Shown: positions 44,638-62,070, numbered from the stretch's first letter. The stretch: DNA of 64,000 nucleotides from Arcuatula senhousia (GCA_963971305.1 OZ020308.1:19191092-19255091); one strand, 5' to 3'. The notes: generated by a model from the sequence alone, not told the origin. Numbers and translations: made by a program.

Positions 44638-45594
44638 ATCTCACCTGACCCGAAGGGTCATGTGAGCTATTGTCATCACTTGGCGTCCGTCGTCCGTCCG
44701 TCGTCCGTCGTCCGACGTCCGTAAACTTTTTAAAACGTTAACTCCTCTGACACCATAAGTCCAATTGAAACCACACTTGGTATGGTTGTTCATTAGCATT
44801 CGGTGCTTAGAACTGATGTGGGGATTTTTGATTCGTCGTAAAACATGGCCGCCGTGGCTAAAAATAGAACATAGGGGTAAAATGCAGTTTTTTGCAAATA
44901 ACTTAAAAACGGCAACAGATATCAAAATTCTGGCAAGGTTAAAAGTGATCAGCACCTCAAGATCTACCTACCCTGAAATTTTGAAGAAAATCCAAGAACC
45001 CATGTAGGAGTTATTGCCCTTTTTGATGATTTTTTGCAAATTTTGCACCTGTTTAGCTCAATATCTTGAAAACTATACAAGATATTTGAGAAATTTAAAT
45101 TGCATATTGTTAAGCACATCAAGATCTACAAAATATGTAATAGGGTCAACGTTGTAGGGCTGTTCCTTTTAGGAGTTATTGCCCTTAGAACGTCAAAATT
45201 GAGCATTTTAACAGCATTTCCTCATTACATTGAAAACGTTAACTCCTCTGACACTTTGAGTCCGATTGGAACCAAATTTGGTAATAATGTTTATTAGCAT
45301 AAGGTGTATAGAACTGATGTGGGGATTTTTTATTGGTTGTAAAACATGACCGCTGTGGCTAAAAATAGAACATTGGGTTAAATTGCATTTTTTTGCTAAT
45401 AGCTCAAAAGGGTGACAGATTTTTGAATTTTGATTGAGAACAAATGTGAATAGCACCTTAAGATCCACCATATTGTCAGATGACCCCCTTATTAAACTTA
45501 TGGCCCTTTCAATGTAAAATAGATTTTGCCTAAGAACCTTTACTTCAGGCACATATGTCAGGTGAGCGATTCAGGCTCCTGGGAGCCTCTTGTT
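44638..45594 (-). mobile_element. Family A hairpin-ended element, reverse orientation
   Basis: Begins (plus-strand view) TCTCACCTGACCCGAAGGGT, with a (CGTCCGTCGTC) stretch at 44685-44722, and ends GGTGAGCGATTCAGGCTCCT GGGAGCCTCTTGTT, the family's 5' hairpin. Core diverged from the 155-bp type: a subfamily. Confidence 0.75.
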
Positions 45595-45861
45595 ATATAA
45601 GTGCGCTTTAACCGACTTTTCAAGTTGAACAATTTGGCAAGCAAAGCAAAAGCTTTTCCCTATCTGAAATAATTTATATCTATTAGCCGAAAACACGACT
45701 GTGATATTTTAAGGGTTATAACCCCTAATATTGGGACATACACACCGAGTTTTATAATAAATGTATGACTTGTATCTTTTGAGATATGGGGTTCATAGAA
45801 CTTTAACATAGATAGTTAAACCCACTGCTGCAAGAAAAGCAAGACCTATGTCTTGCTCTTT

Positions 45862-46998
45862 ATACCCCCCACTTCAAAAGTGGGGGGTATATAGTGATAG
45901 GGGTGTCCGTCCTTCCGTCCTTCCCTTCCGTCCGTCCTTCCGTTACACTTCAGGGTACCCATCTCTTATCCGCAACTCCTCCTAAACCCCTTGGTGGATT
46001 TTCATGAAACTTACACACAATTGTTGTGACATAATGTAGATGTGCACCTGCTATTTTAAAATTTGATCAGAATGGTTTTTGGGGTTTCCCATAGCAAAAC
46101 ATGGACTTAGCCATTCAACTACATGGGGGTACCCATCTCTTATCCGCAACTCCTCCTCAACCCCTTAATGGATTTTCATGAAACTTACACACAATCTTCG
46201 TGACATAATGTAGATGTGCACCTACTATTTTAAAATTTGATCAGAATGATTTTTGGGGTTTCCTATACCAAAACATGGACTTAGCCGTTCCCCTACATGG
46301 GGGTACCAATCTCTTATCCGCAACTCCTCCTAAACCCCTTGATGGATTTTCATGAAACTTACACACAATTGTTGTGACATAATGTAGATGTGCACTTATT
46401 ATTTTAAAATTTGATCAGAATGGTTTTTGGGGTTTCCCATAGCAAAACATGGACTTAGCCATTCAACTACATGGGGGTACCCATCTCTTATCCGCAACTC
46501 CTCCTAAACCCCTCGGTTGATTTTCATGAAACTTACACACGATCTTTGTGACATAATGTAGATGTGCACCTAAGTTATTTTAAAATTTGATCAGAATGAT
46601 TTTTGGAGTTTCCCATAGCAAAACATGGACTTAGCCGTTCCCCTACATGGGGGTACCAATCTCTTATCCGCAACTCCTCCTAAACCCCTTGATGGATTTT
46701 CATGAAACTTACACACAATTGTTGTGCCATAATGTAGATGCGCACTTACTATTTGAAAGTTTGATCAGAATGATTTTGGGGTTTCCCATAGCAATACATG
46801 GACTCAGCCATTCGACTACATGGGGGTGCCCATCTCTTATCTGCAACTCCTCCTAAACCCCTTGATGGATTTTCATGAAACCTACACACAATCTTTGTGA
46901 CATAATGTAGATGTGCATCTTCTATTCTAAATTTTATCTGATTAATTTTTTGGGGGGTGTGGGGTATTTATTTGTGAGCTGCGGCTCACAGTTTTTTC
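45862..46998 (+). repeat. Hairpin-ended family D element, about 174-bp core units
   Basis: 5' hairpin TACCCCCCACTT with AGTGGGGGGTA; (CCGTCCTT)n stretch at 45906-45942; six core units containing CATCTCTTATCCGCAACTCC (about 45960, 46134, 46308, 46484, 46662, 46831); 3' hairpin GTGAGCTGCGGCTCAC at about 46974. No coding capacity; the 69-codon ORF inside is just the repeat. Confidence 0.8.
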
Positions 46999-47029
46999 CA
47001 GTTTTTACTGGCTAGACATGAATAAAGAA

Positions 47030-47926
47030 AGAATGTGTCCATGGGACAAGGATGCCCCGCTTGCCCCAAACAGGAAGTAGATTTCTGACAGGTCTGAAAA
47101 TCGCTAAGGACATACAGTTTGTCGTACTGATCAATCCTATCAAGTTTCAAAACATTCTGGTATACAGTTCCTCTGAGAAAAGCTTGACGGAAATTTTCAT
47201 ATCATGTTCACATATTTAACAATCGGCCTAAGTCCCAAACAGGAAGTAGATTTCTGACAGGTCTGAAAATCGCACAGGACATACAGTTTGTCATACTGAT
47301 CCATCCTATCAAGTTTAAAAACATTCTGGTGTACAGTTCCTGGGAAAAGCTTGACGGAAATTTTCATATCATGTTCACATATTTTCACATCGGCCAAAGT
47401 CCCAAACAGGAAGTAGATGTCTGACATGTCTGAAAATAGCTAAAGACATACTGTTTGTCATACCGATTCATCCTACCAAGTTTCAAATCATTCTTGTATA
47501 CAGTTCCTGAGAAAAGCTTGACGGAAATTTTCATATCATGTTCACATACTTTAAAATTGGCCTAAGTCCCAAACAGAAAGTACATGTCCGACAGGTCTTA
47601 AAATCACTTAAGACGTATATAGTTTGTCATGCTCAACAATCCTACCAAGTTTCAAAACATTCCCATGTACGGTTCCTGAGAAAAGCTTGACGGAATTTTC
47701 AGTCATGTTCACATATTTTAACATTGGCCTAAGTCCCAAACAGGAAGTAGATGTCCGACAAATCTCAAAATCGCTCAGAACATACCGATTGTCATATTGA
47801 ACCATCCTACCAAGTTTCAAATCATTCTCATGTATGGTTCCTGAGAAAAGTTTGATGGAAATTCATACGGACGGACATGAGTAAAACTCAATGCCCCCCC
47901 CGACATGTCGTCGCGGGGGCATAAAA
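47030..47926 (-). repeat. Hairpin-ended family E element, about 167-bp core units
   Basis: Units with CCCAAACAGGAAGTAGAT recur about every 167 bp from 47065; ends with ACGGACGGACATGAG and the hairpin ATGCCCCCCCCGACATGTCG with CGGGGGCAT (47890-47922). Confidence 0.75.
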
Positions 47927-47989
47927 AATATATGGGTAATCTTATATAAGAGGAGTAACTTGCAATAACACATACATGTACTACATACA

Positions 47990-49551
47990 TCCTGCCAAGA
48001 ACCTGAATCACTCGCCAGTTCATTAATGATACATGTACTTAAAATTTACTTTTAATGAAAAGGTGTTTTACAACACTTTGGTAAAGGTTTTAAACAACAA
48101 TCTGCAATGGTTAATAAATAATGCAAAGACAACTAGAAACTCTAGATTTGATCTTTCAAGGTTCATAACCCTAATAGGGGTCAGCAGACAACTTCAACCA
48201 AATATACTTTTTGAAGAGCTTTATCAGAAAAAAAGCTTTTCTCGATCTCCGGCAGGTTTCAATCAAGACCGGGGTCATCTGACAACTTCGATGACTGACT
48301 GAAGTTTTTAAGAGCACTTATTCAAGTGACAGCTTTTCTCTCTCGCTATAGTTCCATTCTATATGGTCCTAAAGCAATAAGGGTCCTCTATAAGGTGTCA
48401 TCTGAACACTTCGATAACATGGACACTTTTGAAGAGTTTAATGAGCTGAAGGATTAAAGACAACAACAGGTTTTCTCTGTCAGCAGTAGTTTTCATTCAT
48501 TGGACTGACAACAATGAACCTACGGAGACTTTTGTGGAGCTCAGTGGCGGATCCAGAAATTCTGAAAAGAGGAGGCCCACTGACTGGCCTAAGAGGGTGC
48601 CCGCTTTGGTCACGCTTCAATGATTTCCTATATATTCAACCAAATTTTTCGGCCAAAAGGGGAAGCACAGCCCCCCCCCTGGATCCACCTATGGAGCTTA
48701 ATGAGCTAAAAGATTTAGCATGCACCTGTTTTTCTCGGTCTGCAATAGTTTTCATTCTATAGTGCAAAACATGACAAAACCGCTATTTTTAATCTTTGAA
48801 GGGCCATAACTCTTATAAAGGGTCATCTGACAACTTCGACTCTATGGAGACTTTTTTGGTGCAGCGCATTGAGCTAATGGTTTAAGCAAGCAACAGGTTT
48901 TTCTATCTGCCTTTAGGGCAAAAGCATGAAAAAAACCCGCTATTTTTATCCTTTAAAGGGCCATACATGTAACTCATATTATGGGTCATCTGACAGATTC
49001 GTTACAATGAAGACTTTTGAAAAGCTCAATAAGCTGAAGGTAAAGGCAAGCAACAGAATTTCTCTATCTGCAATAGTTGTCATTCTATAGAGCAATAAAC
49101 ATGAAAAAAAACCCCGTTATTTTTTGCCTTAAAAGGGTCTTAACCCCTATAAGGAGTCATAAACCCCTAAAAGAGGACATTTGACAACTTCGACCCAATG
49201 GAGACTTTTGTAGATCTTTTGATGCTAAAACGGGTAGGTTGCATCAGATTTTCTTTATCGCTTATACTTTTTGATTTACAAGCCAAAAACTAGTATGACC
49301 CCCTTTGTCTATTTTTAGCAATGGCAGCCATGTTTTTGATGAATCAAAAATTGAAACACAACTTTTGTGTAGGACACCCTAAGGATCAACTATACCAAGT
49401 TTCATTTAATTCTGTTCTGTAGTTTCAGAGGAGAAGATTTTTGAATAATTGTTAACAGACGACAGACAAATGACAACAGACGACGGATACCAAATGATGG
49501 TAATAGCTCACATGAACTTTCAATATCGTCTATTTCAGTCCAGGTGAGCTA
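47990..49551 (+). mobile_element. Degenerate family A element with a nested short insertion
   Basis: Starts near GAACCTGAATCACTCGCCAG and ends GTCCAGGTGAGCTAATA; core units are much more diverged than at 2397-4490. Interrupted at 48543-48692. Confidence 0.65.
48543..48692. mobile_element. 150-bp MITE-like insertion
   Basis: AGTGGCGGATCCAG at the left and CTGGATCCACCTAT at the right are inverted repeats; the flanking family A sequence is duplicated as GGAGCTC / GGAGCTT, and joins correctly without the insert. Confidence 0.7.
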
Positions 49552-49722
49552 ATAAAAGATGAACAAACTTGATGTTTGACCTTAAGAGGGCCATTACACA
49601 TTAAGGTGGTTCAGAACACCAATTTGACCTAAATATTGACAATAGAAAATAAAGAGATGAGGAATAAGTGTACGCGACACAGCCCACAAACAAACGGCAA
49701 TTTAGAATAAAAAGCTTCGCCG

Positions 49723-51331
49723 AGCGCAGGATGATACGACCGCAACATGTTGAACCCTGTACATTTTAGGCCCTATATGGATAGTCTATTGCTCTGGACA
49801 CATGCAGCCCATGGTGGACTGACAAAGTTTTTTGACACATGCTTCTCTGATGGACTTTCGACCCAGGGGGTAAAAATATAAATTTTCAATTTTGTATTCT
49901 ACTCTTGAAAAGAATAATGTTTGGGGAAACAATGAAAAATTGTAGCAGAAATTTTTTGTTAAATTATGATTACGGCCCCTTTGGTAATGAGCGAAAAAAA
50001 GGTAGGGGTCGCAAAAATTTATTCTTAAATTTAGAATTGCTACTTGGCAAGGATGAAATTGTAATAAAAATTTTTAAAATCAGACCAGAAATAAAAAAGT
50101 TACAATTTTGGTCCCTTTTGGTGCCTAATAACATAACAGTAACAAGAATTTCAAAAAAATCAATTTCGGCCCCTTTTGGCCCCTTATTATGTAACAGGTG
50201 AAAGAGGGGTGGGGTTGCAAAAATAATTTCTCAAATTTGGATTCACTACTTGACAAAAAGAAACTTGCAAAAAAAAATTTCAAAAACAAACCAGAAATTA
50301 AAAAAGTTTTGATTACGGCCCCTTTTGGCCCCTAATTACATAACAAGTGAAAAAGGGGATGGTCAAAAAAATTAATTCTCAAATTTGGATTCGCTACCTG
50401 ACAAGAATAAACTTGCAAAAAAAATTTTCAAAATCGGACCACAAATAAAAAAAAGTTTCGATTTTGGCCCCATTTGGCCCCTAATTACCTAATAGGGGAA
50501 AAAGAGGGGGTCGCAAAAATTAATTCTTAATTGTGTAAATGAGCTTAACATTTAAGCAAGCAACAGCTTCTCTCTACCTGCAATAGTTTTCATTTCATAG
50601 GCCAAAAACATGAAAAAACATTATTTTAGGGGCTGTAGCCCCTATAAGGGGTCATCTGACAACTTCAACCCTATGGAGTTTTTTGTAGAGCTAAATGAGC
50701 TGAACAATTAAGCAAGCAACAGCTTTTTGCTATCTGCAATAATTTTCATACTATAGGGCAAAAACATGAAAAAATGCTATTTTTCACCTTTAAGGGGCCG
50801 TAACCCCTATAAGGGGTCTTCTGACAACTTCGACCAAATGGAGACTTTTGTAGAACTTTTGATCCTGAAGCAGTAAGGTGGCATCAGATTTCATCTATCT
50901 CTTATACTTTTTGAATTACAAGCCAAAAACAGTAGTCTGACCCCCATGGTCTATTTTTAGCCACGGCGGCCATGTTTTTTGACAAATCAGAAATCGAAAC
51001 ATTACTATAGTGCAGGACACCCTAATGATCAATCATACCAAGTTTCATTAAATTCTGTTTAGTAGTTTCAGAGGAGAAGAATTGAAAAAGTTATTGTAAG
51101 AACAAACAAAAAAGTTGCAATTTTGGCCCCTTTTGGCCCTTAATTTCTAAACGAAAAAAGGGGGGACTCCCAAAATCAATCCCATCCATCCTTTAATGGT
51201 AAGAAATATCATTGTCAAATTTCATTGCATTTGGATAACTAGAACTAAAGTTATCGTGTATACACTAAAGTTAACGGACGACGACGACAGCATCATACCA
51301 TTATACGTCCGCAAATTTTTTGCGGTCGTAT
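49723..51331 (+). repeat. Hairpin-ended family G element, about 149-bp units, with a family A fragment inside
   Basis: ATACGACCGCAA near 49733 and TTGCGGTCGTAT near 51320 are inverse; the right end also forms a hairpin with ATACGTCCGCAAA. Core units carry GGCCCCTTTTGGCCCC (50170, 50319, 50470). A family A core segment without its ends occupies about 50527-51110. A (GACGAC) stretch precedes the right hairpin. Confidence 0.7.
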
Positions 51332-51736
51332 AAAAACCACAATGGACAACCGCCAGCAGCCTTCAACGAGGCCATTTGGCACTGCTCGCGGTTCTGCAAT
51401 TGGCCCATGGTCTAAATAAGATGCATATAATTCAAATCCAGCCCTGAAATAGTCACAGATAGACCCCCTTCTTAAACAATGAACAGAAAACATCAAAAAG
51501 ACAAGTACAAAAAAGCTTTGTCAAAGATTCCTGGCTTAGGACAGGCACATGTAATATGTGGCGGGGTTAAACTAGTTTTTTGGGCCCAACCTTCCCCCTA
51601 TCAATATTCCTAGACAAAGCACAAAAACTAAACACACAATAAAAATCAAATCGATCAAAGTCCAAATCTACTACAAAAAACAAGAACAAACAAAAGGACG
51701 GTAAAGGAACTCTCTATAGAACACTCGCTGTTACTG
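51332..51736. other. Non-coding sequence left of the gap
   Basis: Shares CGCCAGCAGCCTTCAACG with the 43.9-kb region. No exon recognised. Relevant because the LRRC47 C-terminal exons are missing and could lie in or near this gap. Confidence 0.4.
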
Positions 51737-51836
51737 NNNNNNNNNNNNNNNNNNNNNNNNNNNNNNNNNNNNNNNNNNNNNNNNNNNNNNNNNNNNNNNN
51801 NNNNNNNNNNNNNNNNNNNNNNNNNNNNNNNNNNNN
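51737..51836. other. Assembly gap, 100 N
   Basis: Exactly 100 undetermined bases, a conventional size for a gap of unknown length. Immediately to its right a family A element starts, so repeats probably broke the assembly. Confidence 0.99.
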
Positions 51837-51837
51837 A

Positions 51838-54724
51838 AACAAGAGGCTCCCAAGAGCCTGAATCGCTCACCTGAACTACACAGATACATATATTTGTAGA
51901 TATTATTGTGTATAACCATATGCGATTTAAATTTATGAAATATCTTGGTTAGTTTTCAAGATATTGGGCTTAATTAGTGCAAATTTGTCAAAAATTAGGA
52001 AAAAGAACAATAACTCCCACATCAGCAGTCAGATCTTTTCCGAAATTTCAGGACAGGTAGATCTTAATATGCTGATCACTTTTGATTCTTGCACAATTTT
52101 GATATCTGAAACCAGTTTTGAGTTATTGGCAATAAAATGAAATTTGTCCCTATGTTCTATTTTTAGCCATGGTGGCCATGTTTTTTTATGAATCAAAAAT
52201 ATGAACGATAGAGTTGTAGCATATAAGCTATCAAACAGTGTGCCATGTTAAGATGCAGTTGGTCTTACCATTTCAGACAAGTCAGGGGAAAAGTAATGAA
52301 CAATTGTGAATATAGACGCTTTAAGGGCCATAACTCCTAAAAGAAATGGTTCTACAGCTTTGACCTAATTACATGAATTGTAGATCTTGATGTGCTTAAT
52401 CATATGCAATTTGAATTTTTGAAATATCTTGTATAGTTTTCAAGATATAGGGCTAAATAAGTGAAAAATTTTGAAAAAATCCAGAAAAAGGGCAATACCT
52501 CCTATGTCGTTTGTTGGATCTGCTTGAAAATTTCAGAGCACGTAGATCTTGAGATGCTTATCACTTTTGTCTCCCATCAGAATTTTGATATCTGTTACCA
52601 TTTTTGAGTTATTTGCAAAAAAACGGTAATTTGACCCCTATGTTCTATTTTAAGCCATGGAGGCCATATTTTTTGACGAATCAAAAATCGGAACGATAGA
52701 ATTGTAGCATTAATGCTATTAAACAACTGTGCCAAGTTTGGTTGAAGTTGGATGTATGGTGTCAGACAAGTTAATCTTTGAAATTCAGGGTAAAAGTAAT
52801 GAACAAGAGGCTCCCAGGAGCCTGAATCGCTCACCTGGTCTTGATGTTGACCCTATACTTTTGTAGAGCTAAATAAGCTGAACATTTAAGCAAGCAACAG
52901 CTTTTCTCTACCTGCAATAGTTTTCATTCTATAGGCCAAAAACACCATTTTTCACCTATAAGGGGCCATAACCCCTATAAGGAGTCATCTGACAACTTCG
53001 ACCCTATGGAGACTTTTGTAGAGCTAAATGAGCTGAACATTTAAGCAAGAAACAGCTAATCTCTATCTGCAATAGTTTTCATTCTGTAGGCCAAAAACAT
53101 GAAAAATCGCTTTTTTCAGGGGCCGTAACCCCTATAAGGGGTCATCTGACAACTTCGACCCTACGGAGAATTTTGTAGAGCTAAATGAGCTGAACATTTA
53201 AGCAAGCAACAGCTAATCTCTATCTGCAATCGTTTTCATTCTGTAGGCCAAAAACATGAAAAATCGCTATTTTTCAGGGGCCGTTACCCCTATAAGGGGT
53301 CATCTGACAACTTCGACCCTATGGAGAATTTTGTAGAGCTAAATGAGCTGAACATCTATGTAAGCAACAGCTAATCTCTATCTGCAATAGTTTTCATTCT
53401 GTAGGCCAAAAACATGAAAAATCGCTATTTTTCAGGGGCCGTTACCCCTATAAGGGATCATCTGACAACTTCGACCCTATGGAGACTTTCGTAGAGCTAA
53501 ATGAGCTAAACATTTAAGCAAGCAACAGCTAATCTCTATCTTCAATAGTTTTCATTCTGTAGGCCAAAAACATGAAAAATGGCTATTTTTCACCTTTAAG
53601 GGGCCGTAACCCCTATAAGGGGGTCATCTGACAACTTCGACCCTATGGAGACTTTCGTAGAGCTAAATGAGCTAAACATTTAAGCAAGCAACAGCTAATC
53701 TCTATCTGCAATAGTTTTCATTCTGTAGGCCAAAAACATGAAAAAATGCTATTTTTCACCTTTAAGGGGCCGTAACCCCTATTAGGGGTCATCTGACAAC
53801 TTTGAGCAAATGGAGACTTTTGTAGAGCTTTTGATGCTGAATCAGTAGCGTGGCCTCAGATTTCCTGTATCTCTTATACTTTTTGATTTATAAGCCAAAA
53901 ACAGTAGTCTGACCCCCCTAGTCTATTTTTAGTAACGGCTGCCATGTTTTTTGACAGATCAAAAATCGAAACACAAGTTTGGTGCAGGACACCCTAAGGA
54001 TCAATCATACTAAGTTTCATTCAATTCTGTTCAGTAGTTTCAGAGGAGAAGATTTTTGAAAAATTGTTAACGGACGACGACGACGAAGACAACGACGACG
54101 ACGACGGACGCCAAGTGATGGCAATAGCTCACCTGGACCTTTGGTCCAGGTGAGCTAAAAATGGTAAATTTTGACGCTTTAAGGGCCATAACTCCTAAAA
54201 GAAATGGTTCTACAGCTTTGACCTTATTACATGAAATGTAGATCTTGATGTGCTTAATCATATGCAATTTGAATTTTTAAAATATCTTGTATAGTTTTCA
54301 AGATAAAGGGCTAAATAAGCGCAAAATTTTGAAAAAATCCAGAAAAAGGGCAATTACTCCTACATTGGTAGTTGGATCTTTTTGAAAATTTCTAGGCAGG
54401 TAGATCTTGAGGTGCTGATCACTTTTACCCCGTGCCAGAATTTTGATATCTGTGACCGTTTTTGAGTTATTTGCAAAAAACTGTATTTGACCCCCCTGTT
54501 CTATTTTTAGCCATGGCGGCCATGTTTTTTTACGAATCAAAAATCCGAACGACAGTTTTATACACATAGTGCCACTAAACAACTATACCAAGTTTGGTTG
54601 CAATTGGACTTATGGTGTCGGACAAGTTAACGTTTGAAAAATTGTTTACAGACGACGACAGACGACGACGACGGACGCCAAGTGATGGTAAAAGCTCACA
54701 TGGACCTTCGGTCCAGGTGAGCTA
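51838..54724 (+). mobile_element. Family A element (outer copy), split by a second family A element
   Basis: Outer start ACAAGAGGCTCCCAAGAGCC at 51838 and outer end GGTCCAGGTGAGCTA at about 54724. At 52800 the text stops within AAAAGTAATG and resumes at about 54159 with GACGCTTTAAGGGCCATAAC, the continuation seen at 52316 in the same element. Confidence 0.75.
52801..54158 (+). mobile_element. Family A element (inner copy), 155-bp type core
   Basis: Complete: ACAAGAGGCTCCCAGGAGCC at 52803, six core units, a (GAC)n stretch at 54074-54105 and the terminal hairpin GGACCTTTGGTCC with CAGGTGAGCTA. Very similar in sequence to 2397-4490, so both are of the young subfamily. Confidence 0.8.
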
Positions 54725-54914
54725 AAAATGCTATAAAATCAATGCCTGCCTACCTCTGCTTTTTTACAGAAATGAAACCACAAACACATACTTTTTTGTC
54801 TTAACAAAGCAGAAATAAGATAAAGTTTCACAGTCATGATAGTGGAAGGGGTTCAAATTAGCACTGGTCCAGGTCTTGGACCTCTAATTTTTGATTCAGG
54901 ATCTTTACAAATTT

Positions 54915-55984
54915 ATTATGGCCCGACCACGTATGTGGATCGGACATATAGTTTAACCCTTGTCGGTTGGTCCGTCCGTCCGTCCGTCCGTAACACTTTG
55001 GTAAAGTTCTTGGTTAAGGTCCATTACTCGGATACTAGATGTTGGGGGTCAACAATATTTCACCACCAGATGGGTCTTGGGTAGGGCTACACCACCCACT
55101 AGAAATTTGGTCACTGTGACCTATATTTTATGCATGAACAACTTCCGTTAAGTTCTTGGTTAAGGTCCATAACTTGGATACTAGATGTTGGAGGTCAATG
55201 ATATTTCACTACTAGATGTGTCTTAGGTAAGGTGACACCACCCACTAGAAATTAGGTCACTGTGACCTATATTTTACACATGAATGACTTCGGTTAACAT
55301 GGTTAAGTTCTTGGTTAATGTCCATAACTTGGATACTAGATGTTGGGGGTCAATGATATTTCAGTACTAGATGTGTTTTAGGTAAGGTGACACCACCCAC
55401 TAGAAACTGTGACCTATATTTTACGCATGAATGAACTTGGTTAAGTTCTTGGTTAAGGTCCATATCTCAGATACTACATGTTGATGGTCAATGGTATTTC
55501 AACACTAGATGTGTCTTGGGTAACATGACACCACCCAATAAAAATTAGGTCACTGTGATCTATATTTTATGCATGAACGACTTCGGTTAAGTTAATTGGT
55601 TAAGTTCCATAACTTGGATACTAGATGTTTGGGGTCAATGATATTTCACCACTAGATGTGTCTTGGGTAAAGTGACACCATCCACTAGAAATGAGGTCAC
55701 TGTGACCTATATTTTACGCATGAATGACTTTGGTTAAGTTCTTGGTTAAGGTCCATATCTTGAATACTACATGTAAGGGGTCAATAATATTTCACTTCTC
55801 GATGAGTCTTGGTACATGGCACCACCCATCAGAAATAAGGTCACAGTGACCTATATTTTACACATGAACACTTTTGATCAATTTCTTGGTAAAGGTCCAT
55901 ATCCCAGGTAATCCACATTGAGGGTCAATGATATTTCAAGAACGGGATGGCCATCCTGTGGCTCATAGACACATTATCTAGTTA
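54915..55984 (-). repeat. Family C element, inverted relative to the copy at 25803
   Basis: Begins ATGGCCCGACCACGTATGTG, then (GTCC)n at 54964-54990, core units with GGTCACTGTGACCTATATTT, and ends GGCTCATAGACACATTATCT. Confidence 0.78.
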
Positions 55985-60248
<4,264 letters not shown>

Positions 60249-60299
60249 TTTGATTGATCAATGTTAATTTGACGCTTTAAATTATAAAAGAAGACTGAA

Positions 60300-60748
60300 A
60301 ACGAAACGAATCTAAAAAAAAATCCGGATGATAAAATGTTATGATATAATATACACCGTGTGTATATTTCGTGAAATAAAAATTGCTAAATCATGTTTTT
60401 ATTTTATTTTTGAATTTCTTTTGAAACAAGGTTTATCAAAACAATTTAAAAAGGATAAAACATGTGGCAGTCAAGTTAGCCGGAAAGCCTAACTTTTCCG
60501 AATTTGTTTTAAATTCTACTATTTTGTAGTCGGTATCTTTAAAACGTTTAAAAATCTAAATTGACAGCTGAAAATGAATTTCCTTCCATTGTGCAAGAAC
60601 AAGAAAATATGAGAATGTAGCAATCTAAAAATAGCAATATGTCTGATAGGTACAATATTTAAAAAGATAACACCATTGTTAAATCGCAGATGTTGTTTAA
60701 CTTCACCCTCAACATGATATCATACACAATCTTTACTGTAGTCATAGA
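60300..60748. other. Region upstream of LRRC47
   Basis: AT-rich, probably contains the LRRC47 promoter and 5' UTR; no TATA box or other element can be assigned. Confidence 0.35.
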
Positions 60749-61450
60749 CAGGTTGGGTGTAATAGCTCATTTGCGCTATAAAGCTCATTTGATGGTATTT
60801 AGTATCAAATGAACTTATATGAGACAGGTTAAACCTGTGACGCTCCCGAAGTTACAATTCATTTTACTCATTTTAAATTTGTTAGTAAATAAAGACAAAC
60901 TAGCTTTTCTTGTGGGTTACGCTTGCGTGCGTTTAAAGACGTCTAAAATTTCAAAGAAAAAAGCATTAAAAAGACACAGAATGTTCTGGAAAGCAAGCCT
61001 GCTCAACTGGACTTTGAAGGAAAATTCAGCTCATAGTACAACTAAAATATTGACATTTCTACCATGATCGCTCCCTTCGGGAGCATATAATTTTCATGAA
61101 GATAAACAAATTTTTTTTTAGATTTGAATTTTTTGTTGCATTGTTGCATATGTCATGTATGTCCATGTTATGAGCAACATTTTTTGTTAAAAGAAGATGG
61201 CCAGAAATATTTATGGTTTTCCTGATTGATACTACCAAAATTTGCAAATTTCCATGACTATGTCCAAGAAAAACCATTTGAATTAACTACCATGTTTCTT
61301 TACAAAAAGTGATCAGCAATATGTACATTTATGCAACAATCAACATGATCAAACAAAAAATTGAAAATCCTAAATTATATTTTTTACTTCATGAAAAAAA
61401 TAGACTATTTGATACTAAATACCATCAAATGAGCTATTACACCCAACCTG
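60749..61450. mobile_element. TIR element with CAGG ends and ATAGA target duplication
   Basis: CAGGTTGGGTGTAATAGCTC at 60749 and its complement ending at 61450; both arms continue to ATGGTATTTAGTATCAAAT. The left arm holds an extra internal duplication (AGCTCATTTG twice). ATAGA lies on both sides (60744-60748, 61451-61455). The 82-codon ORF inside (60819-61067) has no recognisable domain. A CGCTCCCTTCGGGAGC palindrome lies near 61070. Confidence 0.85.
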
Positions 61451-61738
61451 ATAGAGCGTGTAAATTGAACATGTATGTCAAAAATTAATTTGATAATAAG
61501 TGCAACCTAAAATGGGACGCAGCTATAGAAAATAATTGTAAAAATACCATGGATCAATAACAAATTCCCCGGCCAACAAATCATAAAATATCGATAATGA
61601 ATTTTTGTAACATTCCGAAAAAGGGTCGAAATATTTTGGGTCAATGTTCAATTGGGACGAAAAAACCCTTTTGGCTACGTATTCCATGACGTCATTTCCC
61701 TGTCAGAGTATTTCGCATTCTAGCAAACAGTAAACAAC

Positions 61739-61860
61739 AGGTTAGGTACAAGTGCCAAACAAGCTAGGTAGATCAATCAAGCTAGGTACATGTAAGCTCG
61801 ATCGAGCTTTAGATTATTATCTCCTTTTGCTGTTTTTGACAAAAGACTTTCTACATTAAA
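61739..61860. repeat. Solo end of the 29722-type TIR element
   Basis: CAGGTTAGGTACAAGTGCC, AAGCTAGGTAG and AGCTCGATCGAGCTTTA resemble the terminal repeat of the 29722-30205 element. No second end was found up to 64000. Confidence 0.6.
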
Positions 61861-62070
61861 GAGCTCACTGCATTGAGTACGCTTCCACATAAATCAGATA
61901 CATATTAGATAAAAGATTAAAGAACATATCTATAAAGTATGATGAGTTGACTACATGTACATGTATACTGATAACAACTGTGGGCTTTGAGGTTGAAATA
62001 TGTCATGCTAGAATTATGCAGTGTATGTTTGAAAGAAAGTTCATGAGCCAAATACTGTTTTCTTTTCCAG

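Noticed and set aside
46647..46856. Open frames in families A-G (for example 44765-45007, 48033-48302, 52595-52834, 62880-63149)
   Set aside because: They follow the tandem or hairpin-ended repeats and recur between copies with frame changes.
60819..61067. 82-codon ORF inside the 60749-61450 TIR element
   Set aside because: Too short for a transposase and without a DDE-like motif.
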